Shown piece by piece: positions 27,520 through 37,503 of a stretch of 64,000 nt of DNA (positions are counted from its first letter, which is position 1; each line of letters starts with the position of its first letter). The stretch comes from Thalassobius sp034670005 (lineage in GTDB: Bacteria > Pseudomonadota > Alphaproteobacteria > Rhodobacterales > Rhodobacteraceae), in contig NZ_JAXMOH010000009.1 of the NCBI RefSeq assembly GCF_034670005.1, positions 96,876-160,875 on the forward strand. Direction: 5' to 3'. Both the position numbers and the translations under genes were made by a program. The notes under the pieces are model-generated. The model searched no databases. It was not told the DNA's origin and saw only the letters and a program-made list of their open reading frames with translations.

Positions 27520-28211
27520 CCCTGCGCGCGTTGATATTCGATGTCGATGGCACGCTTGCGGAAACCGAAGACCTGCACCGGCAAGCCTTCAATGACAGTT
27601 TCGCCGCCGAAGGGCTGGGCTGGAACTGGGGCCGCGACACTTACCGGGAGTTGCTGAAAACCACCGGCGGCAAGGAACGGATGTTGGCCTTTGCCTCGCG
27701 CGAAGGCATCGAATTCACCACGGAAAACGCAGTGCGGCTGCACACGATCAAGACCCGGCGCTATGCCGAATTGGTGGACCGGGGCGGACTGGACCTGCGC
27801 CCGGGGATCGCCGATTTGATTGCCAAGGCGCGGGCGCGGGGGTTGAAGCTGGCCGTTGCGACCACCACCAGCCCGCAGAATGTCGACCGATTGTGCCAAA
27901 GCTGCTGGGGTCGTCCGGCAGATCAGGTTTTCGACGTCATTGCCGCCGGCGATCAGGTACCGCGCAAGAAACCCGCGCCGGATGTGTATCAGCTGGCGCT
28001 GACCCGCCTGGGCCTGCCCGCGAGCGCTGCCATTGCGTTCGAAGATACCGCCAACGGGGTGCATTCGGCCTGCGCGGCGGGCATCCGCGTCGCGGTCACA
28101 CCGTCGATGTATAGCGGCGCCGAGGATTTCAGCGGCGCGGATTGGATTTTACCGACGCTGTTGCAGTCAAACTGGACGGCTGATTTGGCAAGGCTGCTAC
28201 CCGCTGCCTGA
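27516..28211 (+). CDS. cbbY: HAD phosphatase CbbY
   Basis: A 231-residue HAD hydrolase with motif I IFDVDGTLAETEDLHRQAFN, a cap domain, KKPAPDVY (motif III) and FEDTANGVHSA (motif IV). CbbY dephosphorylates xylulose 1,5-bisphosphate, a misfire product that inhibits RuBisCO. It is the last gene of the operon, coupled to cbbZ by ATGA overlap and followed by a strong hairpin. Confidence 0.9.
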   Translation: MTLRALIFDVDGTLAETEDLHRQAFNDSFAAEGLGWNWGRDTYRELLKTTGGKERMLAFASREGIEFTTENAVRLHTIKTRRYAELVDRGGLDLRPGIADLIAKARARGLKLAVATTTSPQNVDRLCQSCWGRPADQVFDVIAAGDQVPRKKPAPDVYQLALTRLGLPASAAIAFEDTANGVHSACAAGIRVAVTPSMYSGAEDFSGADWILPTLLQSNWTADLARLLPAA

Positions 28212-28249
28212 CCCATCCCTTTCATCATACTCCAGATACTCGACAAGAA

Positions 28250-28279
28250 ACGGCGCGCCCCTTGCAGTGGGCGCGCCGT
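28250..28279. terminator. Bidirectional hairpin after cbbY
   Basis: A perfect 11-bp stem of ACGGCGCGCCC (28250-28260) with 28269-28279, loop 8 bases, between the converging stops of cbbY and the aminotransferase gene. Confidence 0.7.
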
Positions 28280-28286
28280 TCAGCAT

Positions 28287-29627
28287 TCAGAATGACAGCG
28301 TTCCAATCGCGTCGTCGACGATATCGAACATCTGGTTCACCTGATCTTCGGTGATGATCAGCGGCGGGCAGAACGCCACACTGTCGCCCAAGGGCCGCAG
28401 GATCAGTCCACGTTCCATACAGGCATTGACCAGTGCCGGACCAGCGACACCCACGGCATCCCCCTGCGGGTGCAGTTCCAGTGCCCCGATCAATCCAATG
28501 CCGCGCATTTCTTTCGCCAGATCATGCTCGGCCAGCCTGTTTAGGCGTTCCAGAAACAGCGGCGACAACCGGGCGGCGTTCCCGACCAGATCGCGTTCTT
28601 CGATGATTTTGAGGTTTTCCAGCGATACCGCAGCGCCAACCGGATGACCGGACCCGGTAAACCCGTGCCCGAAGGTACCGATCCGGGCGGTTTCATCGGC
28701 GATCGGCTGATAAGTGCGGTCATTCATCATCAACGCCGAGAATGGAATATAGGATGAACTCAGCTGCTTCGACATCACCATGATATCGGGCTCGATCCCC
28801 ATTGTCTGACTGCCGAACATCTGGCCGGTACGTCCGAACCCGCAAATCACCTCGTCGGCGATCAGCAGGATGTCGTATTTCTTCAACACATCCTGAATCG
28901 CCTTCCAATATCCTTCGGGGGGAACGATCACGCCGCCTGCACCCATCACCGGTTCGCCGATGAAACCGGCAATGGTGTCGGGGCCTTCGGTCTGGATCAG
29001 GTCATCGAGTTCACGGGCCAGTCGGGCAACGAAATCGGCCTCGGTTTCGCCATCTCGTGCGAAGGCCGAATAATGCGGGCAACCAGCATGCATCACCTGC
29101 GGGATCGGCAGATCGAAGGACATGTGGTTATAGGGCAGACCGGTCAGGCTTCCGGACGCGACGGTGATGCCGTGATAGCCCTTGATCCGGCTGATGATCT
29201 TTTTCTTTTCCGGCTTGCCCAACGCGTTGGACCGGTACCACAGCAGTTTGACCATGGTATCGTTGGCCTCGGACCCCGAATTGGTGAAATAGACCTTTGA
29301 CATCGGCACCGGTGCCATCTGGATCAGCTTCTCTGCCAGTTCCGCCGACGGCGTGTGCGACCGTTGCGCGAAAGTATGATAATAGGGCAGTTTGCGCATC
29401 TGATCGTTGGCCACCTTGGCCAAACGGTCTTCACCGAAGCCCACCGCGACCGACCACAGACCGGACATGCCTTCGATATAGCGCTTGCCCGAATTGTCGG
29501 TGACATAGATGCCATCGCCTTCTTCGATGATCAGCGGACCTTCTGCTTCCAACGTGCGGGCGTTGGTATAGCTGTGCATGTGATACGCGGCATCGCGCGC
29601 CTCGATCGAGTTGGGTTGTACGGTCAT
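28287..29627 (-). CDS. Class III aminotransferase (omega-transaminase type)
   Basis: A 446-residue PLP enzyme. SGLWSVAVGFG, GSEANDTMVKLL (phosphate-binding), KGYHGITVASGSLTG, ADEVICGFGRTG and the PLP lysine in MVMSKQLSSSYIP are visible. The sequence resembles the putrescine/beta-alanine:pyruvate transaminases common in marine Rhodobacterales. ATG at 29627 is preferred; the 16-residue upstream extension does not match the family's start. It is divergent from the GMC oxidoreductase gene. The amine substrate is unknown. Confidence 0.9.
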   Translation of the reverse strand: MTVQPNSIEARDAAYHMHSYTNARTLEAEGPLIIEEGDGIYVTDNSGKRYIEGMSGLWSVAVGFGEDRLAKVANDQMRKLPYYHTFAQRSHTPSAELAEKLIQMAPVPMSKVYFTNSGSEANDTMVKLLWYRSNALGKPEKKKIISRIKGYHGITVASGSLTGLPYNHMSFDLPIPQVMHAGCPHYSAFARDGETEADFVARLARELDDLIQTEGPDTIAGFIGEPVMGAGGVIVPPEGYWKAIQDVLKKYDILLIADEVICGFGRTGQMFGSQTMGIEPDIMVMSKQLSSSYIPFSALMMNDRTYQPIADETARIGTFGHGFTGSGHPVGAAVSLENLKIIEERDLVGNAARLSPLFLERLNRLAEHDLAKEMRGIGLIGALELHPQGDAVGVAGPALVNACMERGLILRPLGDSVAFCPPLIITEDQVNQMFDIVDDAIGTLSF

Positions 29628-29908
29628 CCTGTTTCCTTCCTGACAGCAATGCGGGCGGGCCTGAGCCAGACTCACCAGCGTCGACGAATTGGCCAGAGTT
29701 TCACGAAACCATCAGGACACCACAAGACAAATTACGTCTTTTTGATCAAATTTTGCGACCTTCCCTTATCGGTGACTGTTATCGCCTTCGCCGCGCCAGC
29801 GCCGGATGCCGTCACGGCATCGATGACGGAACTGGACAGGGCTAGCGAGGTTTGCTGAACTGGACCGAAAAGGGCTGGCGGGATGGACCGCCGGACGGGG
29901 GGATCGGA

Positions 29909-31522
29909 ATGGAATTCGACTATGTGATCATCGGCGGTGGATCGGCGGGCAGCGTTTTGGCGGCGCGGCTGAGCGAAGACCCGACTGTTTCGGTCTGCCT
30001 GCTGGAAGCGGGTGGCAACGGCAAAAGCATCCTGATCCGCGCGCCCGGGGCGGCGGTGGCGATGGTGCCCGGTTGGGGCAAGATCAACAATTGGGCCTTC
30101 AAGACGGAGCCACAGGAGGGTCTGAACGGTCGGCGCGGATATCAACCACGCGGTCGCGCTCTGGGTGGATCATCCGCCATCAACGCCATGTTGTATGTCC
30201 GCGGTCATACGTCGGACTATGATGGTTGGGCCGATCTGGGGTGCGACGGATGGTCGTGGGACGAAGTCCTGCCCTATTTCAAACGCGCGGAAAATAATCA
30301 GCGCGGCAGTGATGCGCTGCATGGCGGCAGTGGCCCGCTTCAGGTGGCGGATCAGACCGAACCCCGACCGCTGTCGCAGGCTTTTGTTACTGCCGCAGGC
30401 CAAATGCAGCACCGGGTGCGACAGGATTTCAACACCGGGGATAACGAAGGAGCGGGACTGTATCAGGTCACCCAGTTTCATGACCCGGCCAAACGCGGCG
30501 AACGCTGTTCGGCGGCGGCGGGATATCTGCATCCGGTACAGCACCGGACCAACCTGACCGTGCTGACACATACCCGTGCCACCCGGATTTTGGTCGAGGG
30601 TAAGCGCGCCACCGGCGTGGCCTGTCGCGTCAAGCGCAAGGACCTGACCGTCAAGGCGCGGCGCGACGTCATCCTGTGTGGCGGGACCTTCAATTCGCCG
30701 CAACTGCTGCAACTTTCGGGCATCGGGCGGCCCGAAGATATACAGCCGCACGGGATCGAGATGGTGCACGAATTGCCAGGGGTGGGGCAGAACCTGCAGG
30801 ACCATCTGGATTTCGTACTGAATTACAAAACCCGAGATACCGATAACTATGGCGTCGGGCTGACAGGCACTGCAAATCTGATCCGGCATATTCTGCGCTG
30901 GCGCAAATCCGGCATCGGCATGTTCGCCACGCCCTTTGCCGAAGCTGGCGCGTTCTTGAAAACAGACAGCGCCCTCGACCGACCCGATATCCAGTTGCAT
31001 TTCGTTATTGCCATCGTTGACGACCACGCCCGCAGGCTTCACCTCGGCTATGGGTTTTCCTGCCACGTCTGTGCCTTGCGACCCTATTCGCGTGGCCGGG
31101 TGTTTCTGACCGATGGCAATCCGTTGCAGGACCCGGGCATTGACCCGCGCTTCCTGTCTGATCCGCGTGATCTGAAAACCATGATCGACGGGGCCCGGAT
31201 GACCCAGGCAATCATGCAGGCGCCGGCGCTTGCCACTTATGAGGGCCGGGAAATATATGGCGTTCAGGATGATATGCCGGACGCGGATTGGGAAGGTCAG
31301 ATCCGGGCACGGGCCGATACGATTTATCACCCCGTCGGCAGTTGCAAGATGGGGTCAGACGATATGGCCGTGGTCGATCCGCGGTTGCGGGTTCGCGGAA
31401 TCGAGGGGCTGCGCATCGTCGATGCTTCGGTCATGCCGACATTGGTCGGCGGCAACACCAACGCCCCCACGATCATGATCGCCGAAAAAGCCGCCGATAT
31501 GATCCGTGCAGATGCCGGATAG
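29909..31522 (+). CDS. GMC-family FAD-dependent alcohol/choline dehydrogenase
   Basis: A 537-residue glucose-methanol-choline oxidoreductase. The FAD fold IIGGGSAGSVLAARLSED is at the N-terminus, signature 1 GRALGGSSAINAMLYVRG near residue 82, signature 2 GGTFNSPQLLQLSGIG near 257, and the catalytic histidine in YHPVGSCKMG, with the second in GGNTNAP. It oxidises an alcohol to an aldehyde, passing electrons to the respiratory chain. ATG at 29909 follows GGGGGATCGG and starts exactly at the FAD fold. The divergent aminotransferase hints at amino-alcohol catabolism. Confidence 0.9.
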   Translation: MEFDYVIIGGGSAGSVLAARLSEDPTVSVCLLEAGGNGKSILIRAPGAAVAMVPGWGKINNWAFKTEPQEGLNGRRGYQPRGRALGGSSAINAMLYVRGHTSDYDGWADLGCDGWSWDEVLPYFKRAENNQRGSDALHGGSGPLQVADQTEPRPLSQAFVTAAGQMQHRVRQDFNTGDNEGAGLYQVTQFHDPAKRGERCSAAAGYLHPVQHRTNLTVLTHTRATRILVEGKRATGVACRVKRKDLTVKARRDVILCGGTFNSPQLLQLSGIGRPEDIQPHGIEMVHELPGVGQNLQDHLDFVLNYKTRDTDNYGVGLTGTANLIRHILRWRKSGIGMFATPFAEAGAFLKTDSALDRPDIQLHFVIAIVDDHARRLHLGYGFSCHVCALRPYSRGRVFLTDGNPLQDPGIDPRFLSDPRDLKTMIDGARMTQAIMQAPALATYEGREIYGVQDDMPDADWEGQIRARADTIYHPVGSCKMGSDDMAVVDPRLRVRGIEGLRIVDASVMPTLVGGNTNAPTIMIAEKAADMIRADAG

Positions 31523-31578
31523 AACGCGCTGTGGGTCATCCCCTGTGGTTTGCATTCTTGTGTCGCCTTCCAATTGAA

Positions 31579-31598
31579 AGCCGCCCCGAAAGGCGGCT
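31579..31598. terminator. Hairpin between GMC oxidoreductase and RND pump genes
   Basis: AGCCGCC (31579-31585) pairs with GGCGGCT (31592-31598) across a CCGAAA loop, between converging stops. Confidence 0.6.
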
Positions 31599-31629
31599 GA
31601 CTGGATCAGGATATTGAAGGCTAGGACGA

Positions 31630-34600
31630 TCACAAAATCGGAGTTTCGCGAGCACGTGATTTATCGCTATCAAACTTGGAAATCCATTGGCGCACGCTGA
31701 CAACGTCGAAATAGATGGAAAGCACCGAGGGGAAAACCAGCACCACCAGAACCATTGCAGCGACCAGACCGAAAGCGACCGATACGACAAGCGGAACAAG
31801 CGTCTGCACTTGCGGGCTGGAATCCAAGATGATCGGAATCAGCCCCATGAAGGTGGTCGATGTAGACAGAAGGATCGGCCGAAACCGGTCGCGCACAGCA
31901 TTCAGCGAAGCCGACACGTAGTCATCACCCTTAAGATGCGTTTGGAAAAACGTCAGAAACAAGATAGCATTGTTGACGACAATCCCGGCCAACGACGCAA
32001 ATCCGATCAGGCTCGGCATCGAGATGTCCAGCCCAAGCGCCCAATGCCCGAGAATGGTCCCGATCAGTGCGAACGGTATCGATACCATTACGACAAACGG
32101 CAGGGTATAGGACCGGAATTGAAAAGCCAGCACCATATAGACACCGACAAGCCCCAAAAGCAGCGCCGACATCATCGACGCCTGTGATTGCTGTTGTTCT
32201 GCCGTGGCTCCTCCGATCCTGATCCGGACGCCCGGGAACTCTTTTTCCAATTCCGGCGCCAATTCATCCAGAACGACTGCTGAGATTGCCGTGGAGGTCG
32301 TTGCGTTCCGGTCGATCTTGCCTTGGATGCGGGCCAATACCATGCCGTTCGCGCGTGTCACGCTGGGATAACCCGCAGCGATAGACAGATCGGCTACCGT
32401 TGCCAGGCTGGTCTGGCCGCCACCTGCGAGGAAAATAGGGAAGCGTTCCAGCTCGGTCAGGCTTGCGACGGTGTCGGCCAAAAGCACCCGAACGGTTCGA
32501 TCACTGGCACCCGAGCGAAAACTGTCCGTCTCGACCCCTTCGAAAGCGTCGCGGAGTTGGCCAGACAGCGCCTGAGGCGTCAGCCCCACAGAATAGCCGT
32601 ATTCGTTGAGACGAAGCTGAACTTCGTCACGTCCGCCGTAAAGATCCTGAAAAGCTTCGGTCACATCGGCCCGCGCCAACAAAGCCGTCACAAGCTGCCC
32701 GGCGGCCGCTTCGATCTCGACAAGGTCGCGCCCCAGAAGTTCCACATCCAGATCGAGTCCCCCCGGCCCACGTTCAGCCTGTGAGAAGCTGATCTGGACG
32801 ATGTCCGGCAGCGGCCCCGCCGCCAGCCGCCACGCGTCGAGAACGTCATCGGCCAGAACATTGCGTCGGGAACTGTCCAGCAGGTCGACTGTTATCGTCG
32901 CAGTATGCGCGCCATTGTCGGAGACGTCGGTGTTGACGGCGTACTGAACCAAAACGCGCTCGACCAGCGGTTGACCGTCTTCGGTGGCCGGGGTCAGTTC
33001 GGTATTCACCTGGTCCAGACCGTTCAGAAGCTGTTCAACCGTCTGGACGGTGCGTTCGCGCGTGATACCTGACGTCAGCGCAACGCGGGTCATGATCGTG
33101 TCGCTCTCTGTGCTCGGAAAGCCGATAATCTTGATCTGACCCGACGCGACCAGCCCAACGGAAAGAATCATGGCAGCAATGACCGACCCGAGGGTCAGGT
33201 AACGATACCGCACCATCGCCTCTGCCAAAGGCAGGATGGCCCGTTCCTTGACCCAGTCAAGCGCACGGGCCGCCGGGCGATGTTCGTGGGCATCGGGATC
33301 GACATGCGCAACATGGCTGAGATGGTTGGGCAGCAGCAGGAAACCTTCGACCAGCGACAGAGAGAGCGTGATCAGCAAGACCATCGGGATGAACTTTAGG
33401 ATCTGACCCATCTCGCCGGACAGGAACATCAGCGGGCCGAAGACACAGGCGGTGGTCAGAAAGGAGGAAAAGACCCCCGGCAGCACTTCGAGCGTGCCTT
33501 TCGCCGCAGCCTCCATCGGTGGGGCCTTGCGGCGCCACTTGTCGATGTTTTCGGCAATCACGATACTGTCATCCATGATCAGCCCCACGGCCATTAGAAG
33601 TGCTATGAGTGTTATCATGTTGATGGTGATGCCCAGCGCGCTCATCACGAACAGCCCGCCAAGGAACGACACCGGCAAGGCTGCCGATATCCAAAGAGCC
33701 TCGCGCAGCGAAAAGAACAGCCACATGGTCACGAAGACCAGAACTAGGCCCATTGCGATGTTTTGAAGGATCAGCGTCAGGCGTTCCTCTATCAGGTCTG
33801 TCATGTTGTTGATCACCGTGATCTCGAACGGTTCAGGCCACGCGGCGCGTTCCGCCTGAAGAACCTCGTCCACCCGCTGCCAGACACGGATACTGTCCTC
33901 GTCGCGCGATTTCGAGATCGAGACGATGGCCGTCTGTACGCCGTCGATATAGCTTTGGCGGTTCTCGTCACTGTCTACAAGCGTGATGGTCGCAAGATCA
34001 GAGAGCCGTACAAGGCCCCCGTCACCGTTTTCGATCACGATGAGGTCCTCAAGTTCAGCAAGGGTACGGCTGGCCCCGACATAGCGTAGAACAAGGCTCG
34101 TTTCGCTCAATCCGGCACTGCCGAGCGGTTGGCGCAGGCTGCGTGCCTCGATCGCAGTGACCAGATCGTGGCTGGACAGCCCGAAACGACGCAGCGCCTG
34201 CTGATCGAAGGTGACCTGCAACTCACGGTCGGTGATACCCGACACCGTTGCATCGGCCACCCCCGGCAGCGCCAAAAGCGTATCTGCCAGTTCGTCGGCA
34301 TAGGCAATGAGCCCTTCCTTGCCGGAAATTCCTGATATGGCGATCATCGCCACAAGGTCGGTCTGCGAGGCGATCTCGACTGTCGGCGTATCGGCGGCTT
34401 CGGGGAAATTGTTGATGCCGGAAACGGCGGAAAAAACATCGTTGAAAAACTGGATTATGTCGCCATTTTCCTCCAGCTCCGCCGTCGCTGCAGCGCGTCC
34501 GTCAACAGACAGGCATTCGAAATCTGCAAGCCCGGTGAGCCCACTGAGCGCATCTTCGAGCGGACTGCAGATTTCCTCGTCGACATCCACCGCGGACGCG

Positions 34601-34752
34601 CCGGGATAGACCACCGATACCGCGACGCTGTCTGCGGTGAATTCCGGAAAGGTTTCGCGTTCAATATTGCTGATCACCGCGACGCCGAGAATGCAAATCA
34701 GCGCCATCAACAGGTTTGCCGCCACCGGGTGGCGCACGAAATAGTTGATCAT
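31630..34752 (-). CDS. RND efflux pump, inner-membrane transporter (AcrB/MdtB type)
   Basis: A 1040-residue proton-driven efflux protein with the standard duplicated layout: a first helix after NYFVRHPVAANLL, a large periplasmic porter domain, then helices 2-6 including the proton-relay segment AVGLIMDDSIVIAEN, and the same pattern repeated in the C-terminal half. Length is typical (about 1020-1050). Its start overlaps the adaptor gene's stop by 4 bases. A partner outer-membrane TolC-like protein is not in the window. Substrate unknown. Confidence 0.92.
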   Translation of the reverse strand: MINYFVRHPVAANLLMALICILGVAVISNIERETFPEFTADSVAVSVVYPGASAVDVDEEICSPLEDALSGLTGLADFECLSVDGRAAATAELEENGDIIQFFNDVFSAVSGINNFPEAADTPTVEIASQTDLVAMIAISGISGKEGLIAYADELADTLLALPGVADATVSGITDRELQVTFDQQALRRFGLSSHDLVTAIEARSLRQPLGSAGLSETSLVLRYVGASRTLAELEDLIVIENGDGGLVRLSDLATITLVDSDENRQSYIDGVQTAIVSISKSRDEDSIRVWQRVDEVLQAERAAWPEPFEITVINNMTDLIEERLTLILQNIAMGLVLVFVTMWLFFSLREALWISAALPVSFLGGLFVMSALGITINMITLIALLMAVGLIMDDSIVIAENIDKWRRKAPPMEAAAKGTLEVLPGVFSSFLTTACVFGPLMFLSGEMGQILKFIPMVLLITLSLSLVEGFLLLPNHLSHVAHVDPDAHEHRPAARALDWVKERAILPLAEAMVRYRYLTLGSVIAAMILSVGLVASGQIKIIGFPSTESDTIMTRVALTSGITRERTVQTVEQLLNGLDQVNTELTPATEDGQPLVERVLVQYAVNTDVSDNGAHTATITVDLLDSSRRNVLADDVLDAWRLAAGPLPDIVQISFSQAERGPGGLDLDVELLGRDLVEIEAAAGQLVTALLARADVTEAFQDLYGGRDEVQLRLNEYGYSVGLTPQALSGQLRDAFEGVETDSFRSGASDRTVRVLLADTVASLTELERFPIFLAGGGQTSLATVADLSIAAGYPSVTRANGMVLARIQGKIDRNATTSTAISAVVLDELAPELEKEFPGVRIRIGGATAEQQQSQASMMSALLLGLVGVYMVLAFQFRSYTLPFVVMVSIPFALIGTILGHWALGLDISMPSLIGFASLAGIVVNNAILFLTFFQTHLKGDDYVSASLNAVRDRFRPILLSTSTTFMGLIPIILDSSPQVQTLVPLVVSVAFGLVAAMVLVVLVFPSVLSIYFDVVSVRQWISKFDSDKSRARETPIL

Positions 34753-36092
34753 TGCACTGCTCCGTCCACCGAAACCGGCGTCAGGCGCATCCCTTCGATT
34801 GGCGGGCGGGGGGCAGACAGGACAAGCCGGTCGTCTTCGATCAAGCTGTCGCGGATCAACACGTTGTCCCCGGCGACCGGACCCAGAGTGACCGGCACGA
34901 TGCTGAGCCGGTCGTCGCTGTCAGCAAGATAGACGAAAGGCGCGCCATCATCGCCATGATGAAGCGCAGTTCGCGGAATGGCGATCGCGTCTTCCGGGGT
35001 TTGCGTTTCCAGCACGACCGAGACAAAGCTGCCCACGTTAAGGGGCGGCCGCCGTGCAGGACCACCCGCCAGGAAAGGGTCGTCGATGCGAACGGCCAGA
35101 CCGATCGTGCCTGTCTCATTGTCTATCGTGCCGCGAAACCGGACAATTTCAGCAGGGTATTCCGCGTTAAAGCCTGCGACATCAAGCTGAACAGTGGCGG
35201 TCACGCCCCTGTCCCGGAGAAGTTCGATGACCTTGGTCGCGTCAATCTCGACTGCCTGCTGTATGGTCTGCCCCAGGGCGAACTGGATCACAGAGGAAAA
35301 CGCCTGAGGCTGGAACGATGCCACGACTTCGGCCGAATCTATGGCCTCCAAAGTAAGCAATTGTTCGCCAGTTCGCACAAACTGGTCCGCCTCGACGCTC
35401 TTATCGGCTACGCGACCGCGGAACGGCGCGGCAATGGTTGTATTTGCAAGCCCGCGTTCGGCCTCTGCCAGTTCCGCCCTGCGCACCGCCAAGGTTGCCT
35501 CTGCCGAGGCCCGTTTCGCCGGAAATAATTCGAGCGTGTTGGTCAGATTGGTAACGGCGTTCTCTTGGGCCAGAAGGGTCTTTTGCGAGGTGTCCAGCGA
35601 CGCGGCCGTACTGGTCCCGCGCTCTACGAGGTTGGAAACCCTTTCGTATTCCGCCCGCGCAACCTCCAGAATACGGTTTTCCAAGGCAAGCAGGCGGCTT
35701 GAATTGGCCTTTTGTCGTTCCAGTTCGGCAAGTGTTGCTTCGGCCCCCGCAATATTTGCTTTCGATTTCTGGATGGCCAGTTCAAAATCCGTCCGGTAGA
35801 TCTGAACCAGCACCGCGCCTTGATCGATGACAGTTCCCTCTGCCAGATCGCCCACGAGACCGACAACCCGCCCGTCGACCTGACTGACTGCGGTCCAGCT
35901 TCGGACCGCTTCAACCCTGCCATAGCCTGTTGCTGACAGGATCAGACGCTTTGGGTGAACCGTGGTGACGCGAACGGCCAAACCGGTTTCTTGGTGAATT
36001 TCCGATTGCGGCTCCCCGCCCTTGGTCATCCATATAAAGCCAATGACGGCAAGCGCGACAGGCGGCAGGAAAAGCAGGGATTTGAAATTCAT
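34749..36092 (-). CDS. RND efflux periplasmic adaptor subunit
   Basis: A 447-residue membrane-fusion protein with an N-terminal signal/anchor (SLLFLPPVALAVIGFIWM), barrel-sandwich lipoyl halves around GRVVGLVGDLAEGTVIDQGAVLVQI and TIAAPFRGRVADKSVEADQFV, and a helical hairpin of roughly residues 100-200 rich in Ala, Glu and Leu that contacts an outer-membrane channel. Coupled to the RND gene by ATGA overlap, 200 bp behind the ABC permease gene and probably in the same leftward transcript. Confidence 0.9.
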   Translation of the reverse strand: MNFKSLLFLPPVALAVIGFIWMTKGGEPQSEIHQETGLAVRVTTVHPKRLILSATGYGRVEAVRSWTAVSQVDGRVVGLVGDLAEGTVIDQGAVLVQIYRTDFELAIQKSKANIAGAEATLAELERQKANSSRLLALENRILEVARAEYERVSNLVERGTSTAASLDTSQKTLLAQENAVTNLTNTLELFPAKRASAEATLAVRRAELAEAERGLANTTIAAPFRGRVADKSVEADQFVRTGEQLLTLEAIDSAEVVASFQPQAFSSVIQFALGQTIQQAVEIDATKVIELLRDRGVTATVQLDVAGFNAEYPAEIVRFRGTIDNETGTIGLAVRIDDPFLAGGPARRPPLNVGSFVSVVLETQTPEDAIAIPRTALHHGDDGAPFVYLADSDDRLSIVPVTLGPVAGDNVLIRDSLIEDDRLVLSAPRPPIEGMRLTPVSVDGAVQ

Positions 36093-36294
36093 CGTTCGTT
36101 ACTCCAGTCCCGTAGGGGGAACCGCCATCCGTTGCGACGCGACTTGTGCTCGCGCTCCGGGCAGCTGATTTTGTTGCATCAACAATGACATTGGCCGGAA
36201 CATGAGGCCATCGCATAGTTGGATTTAGTTCTTGGGTTCCGCGGTTGGCCCGGGCAATGCCGCGGCGACCTGTCCGTCAAGATAAGTTCTTCGC

Positions 36295-37503
36295 TCAATG
36301 CCGAAGCGCCTCGATCGGGTCGAGGCTGGCCGCCGACCGCGCCGGAAAATAGCCGAAGACGACACCCACCGCCGCCGAGAATGCAAAAGCCAGAGCGATG
36401 ATGCTCGGGTCCGGAATGAAGGGAACGTTCAGAACCTGTGCGCCGACAGCCGCAAGCCCCATCCCGAGAATAACACCAAGCAGCCCACCCAAAGTCGACA
36501 GCACGACCGCCTCGACCAGAAACTGCATCAGAACCTGGTTCGCCTGCGCGCCCACGGCCATGCGAATGCCGATCTCACGGGTGCGTTCGGTGACCGAGAC
36601 CAGCATGATGTTCATGATACCAATCCCCCCGACCAGCAAAGAAACCGCCGCCACCGCCGATAGAAGCCCGGTCAGCACGTCGCTGATCCCAGTCAGCATC
36701 GAGGACAGTTGCTCCATCGTGTTGACGGTGAAGTCGTCATCCTCGCCGGGACCAATACGGCGGATTTCCCGCATCAACGCCGTAACGTCGTTGACCGCGC
36801 GGTCGGTCGACACCCCGTCGCGCATGGATAGCGAAATCAGCGGGACATCAGGGCTGCCCGCGATGCGGCGGGCATAGGTTTTGAACGGGATCAGCACGAT
36901 ATCGTCCTGATCGGTGCCAAAGGTCGAGGCGCCCTTGGCCTTGAGCACACCGACAACTTCGCATGAAACGTTTTCCAGACGGATGTCTTCTCCCAGCGGG
37001 TCGGAATGACCGAACAGCGCTTCGACAACCGTCTGACCTAGAATGCAGGCGGCTTTGCCCCCCTCTTCGGCATCTGTGAAGGCGCGCCCTGACTGAAGCT
37101 CCCAATTCGACAGGACGAGGTACCGCGAATCGGTGCCCGTCACTCTGGTTCGATAATTGTCGTTGCCGTAGACCGCGACGAGCTGGCTCGAGGCTGTCGG
37201 AGCCCCGGTTGTGATGCTGGACAACTGATCGACGAGCTTGTCGACATCCTTGAGGTCGAAGGGCTGAGCCAAAGAACTGCCGCTTCCGGGTCCCATCCGG
37301 GCCTGACCCGGCGACAACATCAACCGGTTGGAGCCGAGGGTTTCAACATCTGCCGTCACCTGTGCGGCCGACCCCCTGCCGATCGTGACCATCGCGATGA
37401 CAGCCGCGACGCCGATCACGACACCAAGAACCGTCAGGAATGACCGCATCGGGTTGCGCAGAATTGCCTGCAAGGCCAGCTTGAAGGTTTCCCACAGCAT
37501 CAC
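36295..37503 (-). CDS. MacB-type ABC transporter permease
   Basis: A 402-residue inner-membrane protein with one N-terminal helix (LTVLGVVIGVAAVIAMVTIG), a large periplasmic MacB core domain (about residues 50-270), and three C-terminal helices of the FtsX fold, including VGGIGIMNIMLVSVTERTREIGIRMAVGA. Unlike E. coli MacB, the ATPase is a separate polypeptide encoded by the preceding gene, with which it overlaps by 4 bases. It probably exports a peptide, lipid or antibiotic from the periplasm with the MacA-like adaptor. Confidence 0.92.
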   Translation of the reverse strand: MMLWETFKLALQAILRNPMRSFLTVLGVVIGVAAVIAMVTIGRGSAAQVTADVETLGSNRLMLSPGQARMGPGSGSSLAQPFDLKDVDKLVDQLSSITTGAPTASSQLVAVYGNDNYRTRVTGTDSRYLVLSNWELQSGRAFTDAEEGGKAACILGQTVVEALFGHSDPLGEDIRLENVSCEVVGVLKAKGASTFGTDQDDIVLIPFKTYARRIAGSPDVPLISLSMRDGVSTDRAVNDVTALMREIRRIGPGEDDDFTVNTMEQLSSMLTGISDVLTGLLSAVAAVSLLVGGIGIMNIMLVSVTERTREIGIRMAVGAQANQVLMQFLVEAVVLSTLGGLLGVILGMGLAAVGAQVLNVPFIPDPSIIALAFAFSAAVGVVFGYFPARSAASLDPIEALRH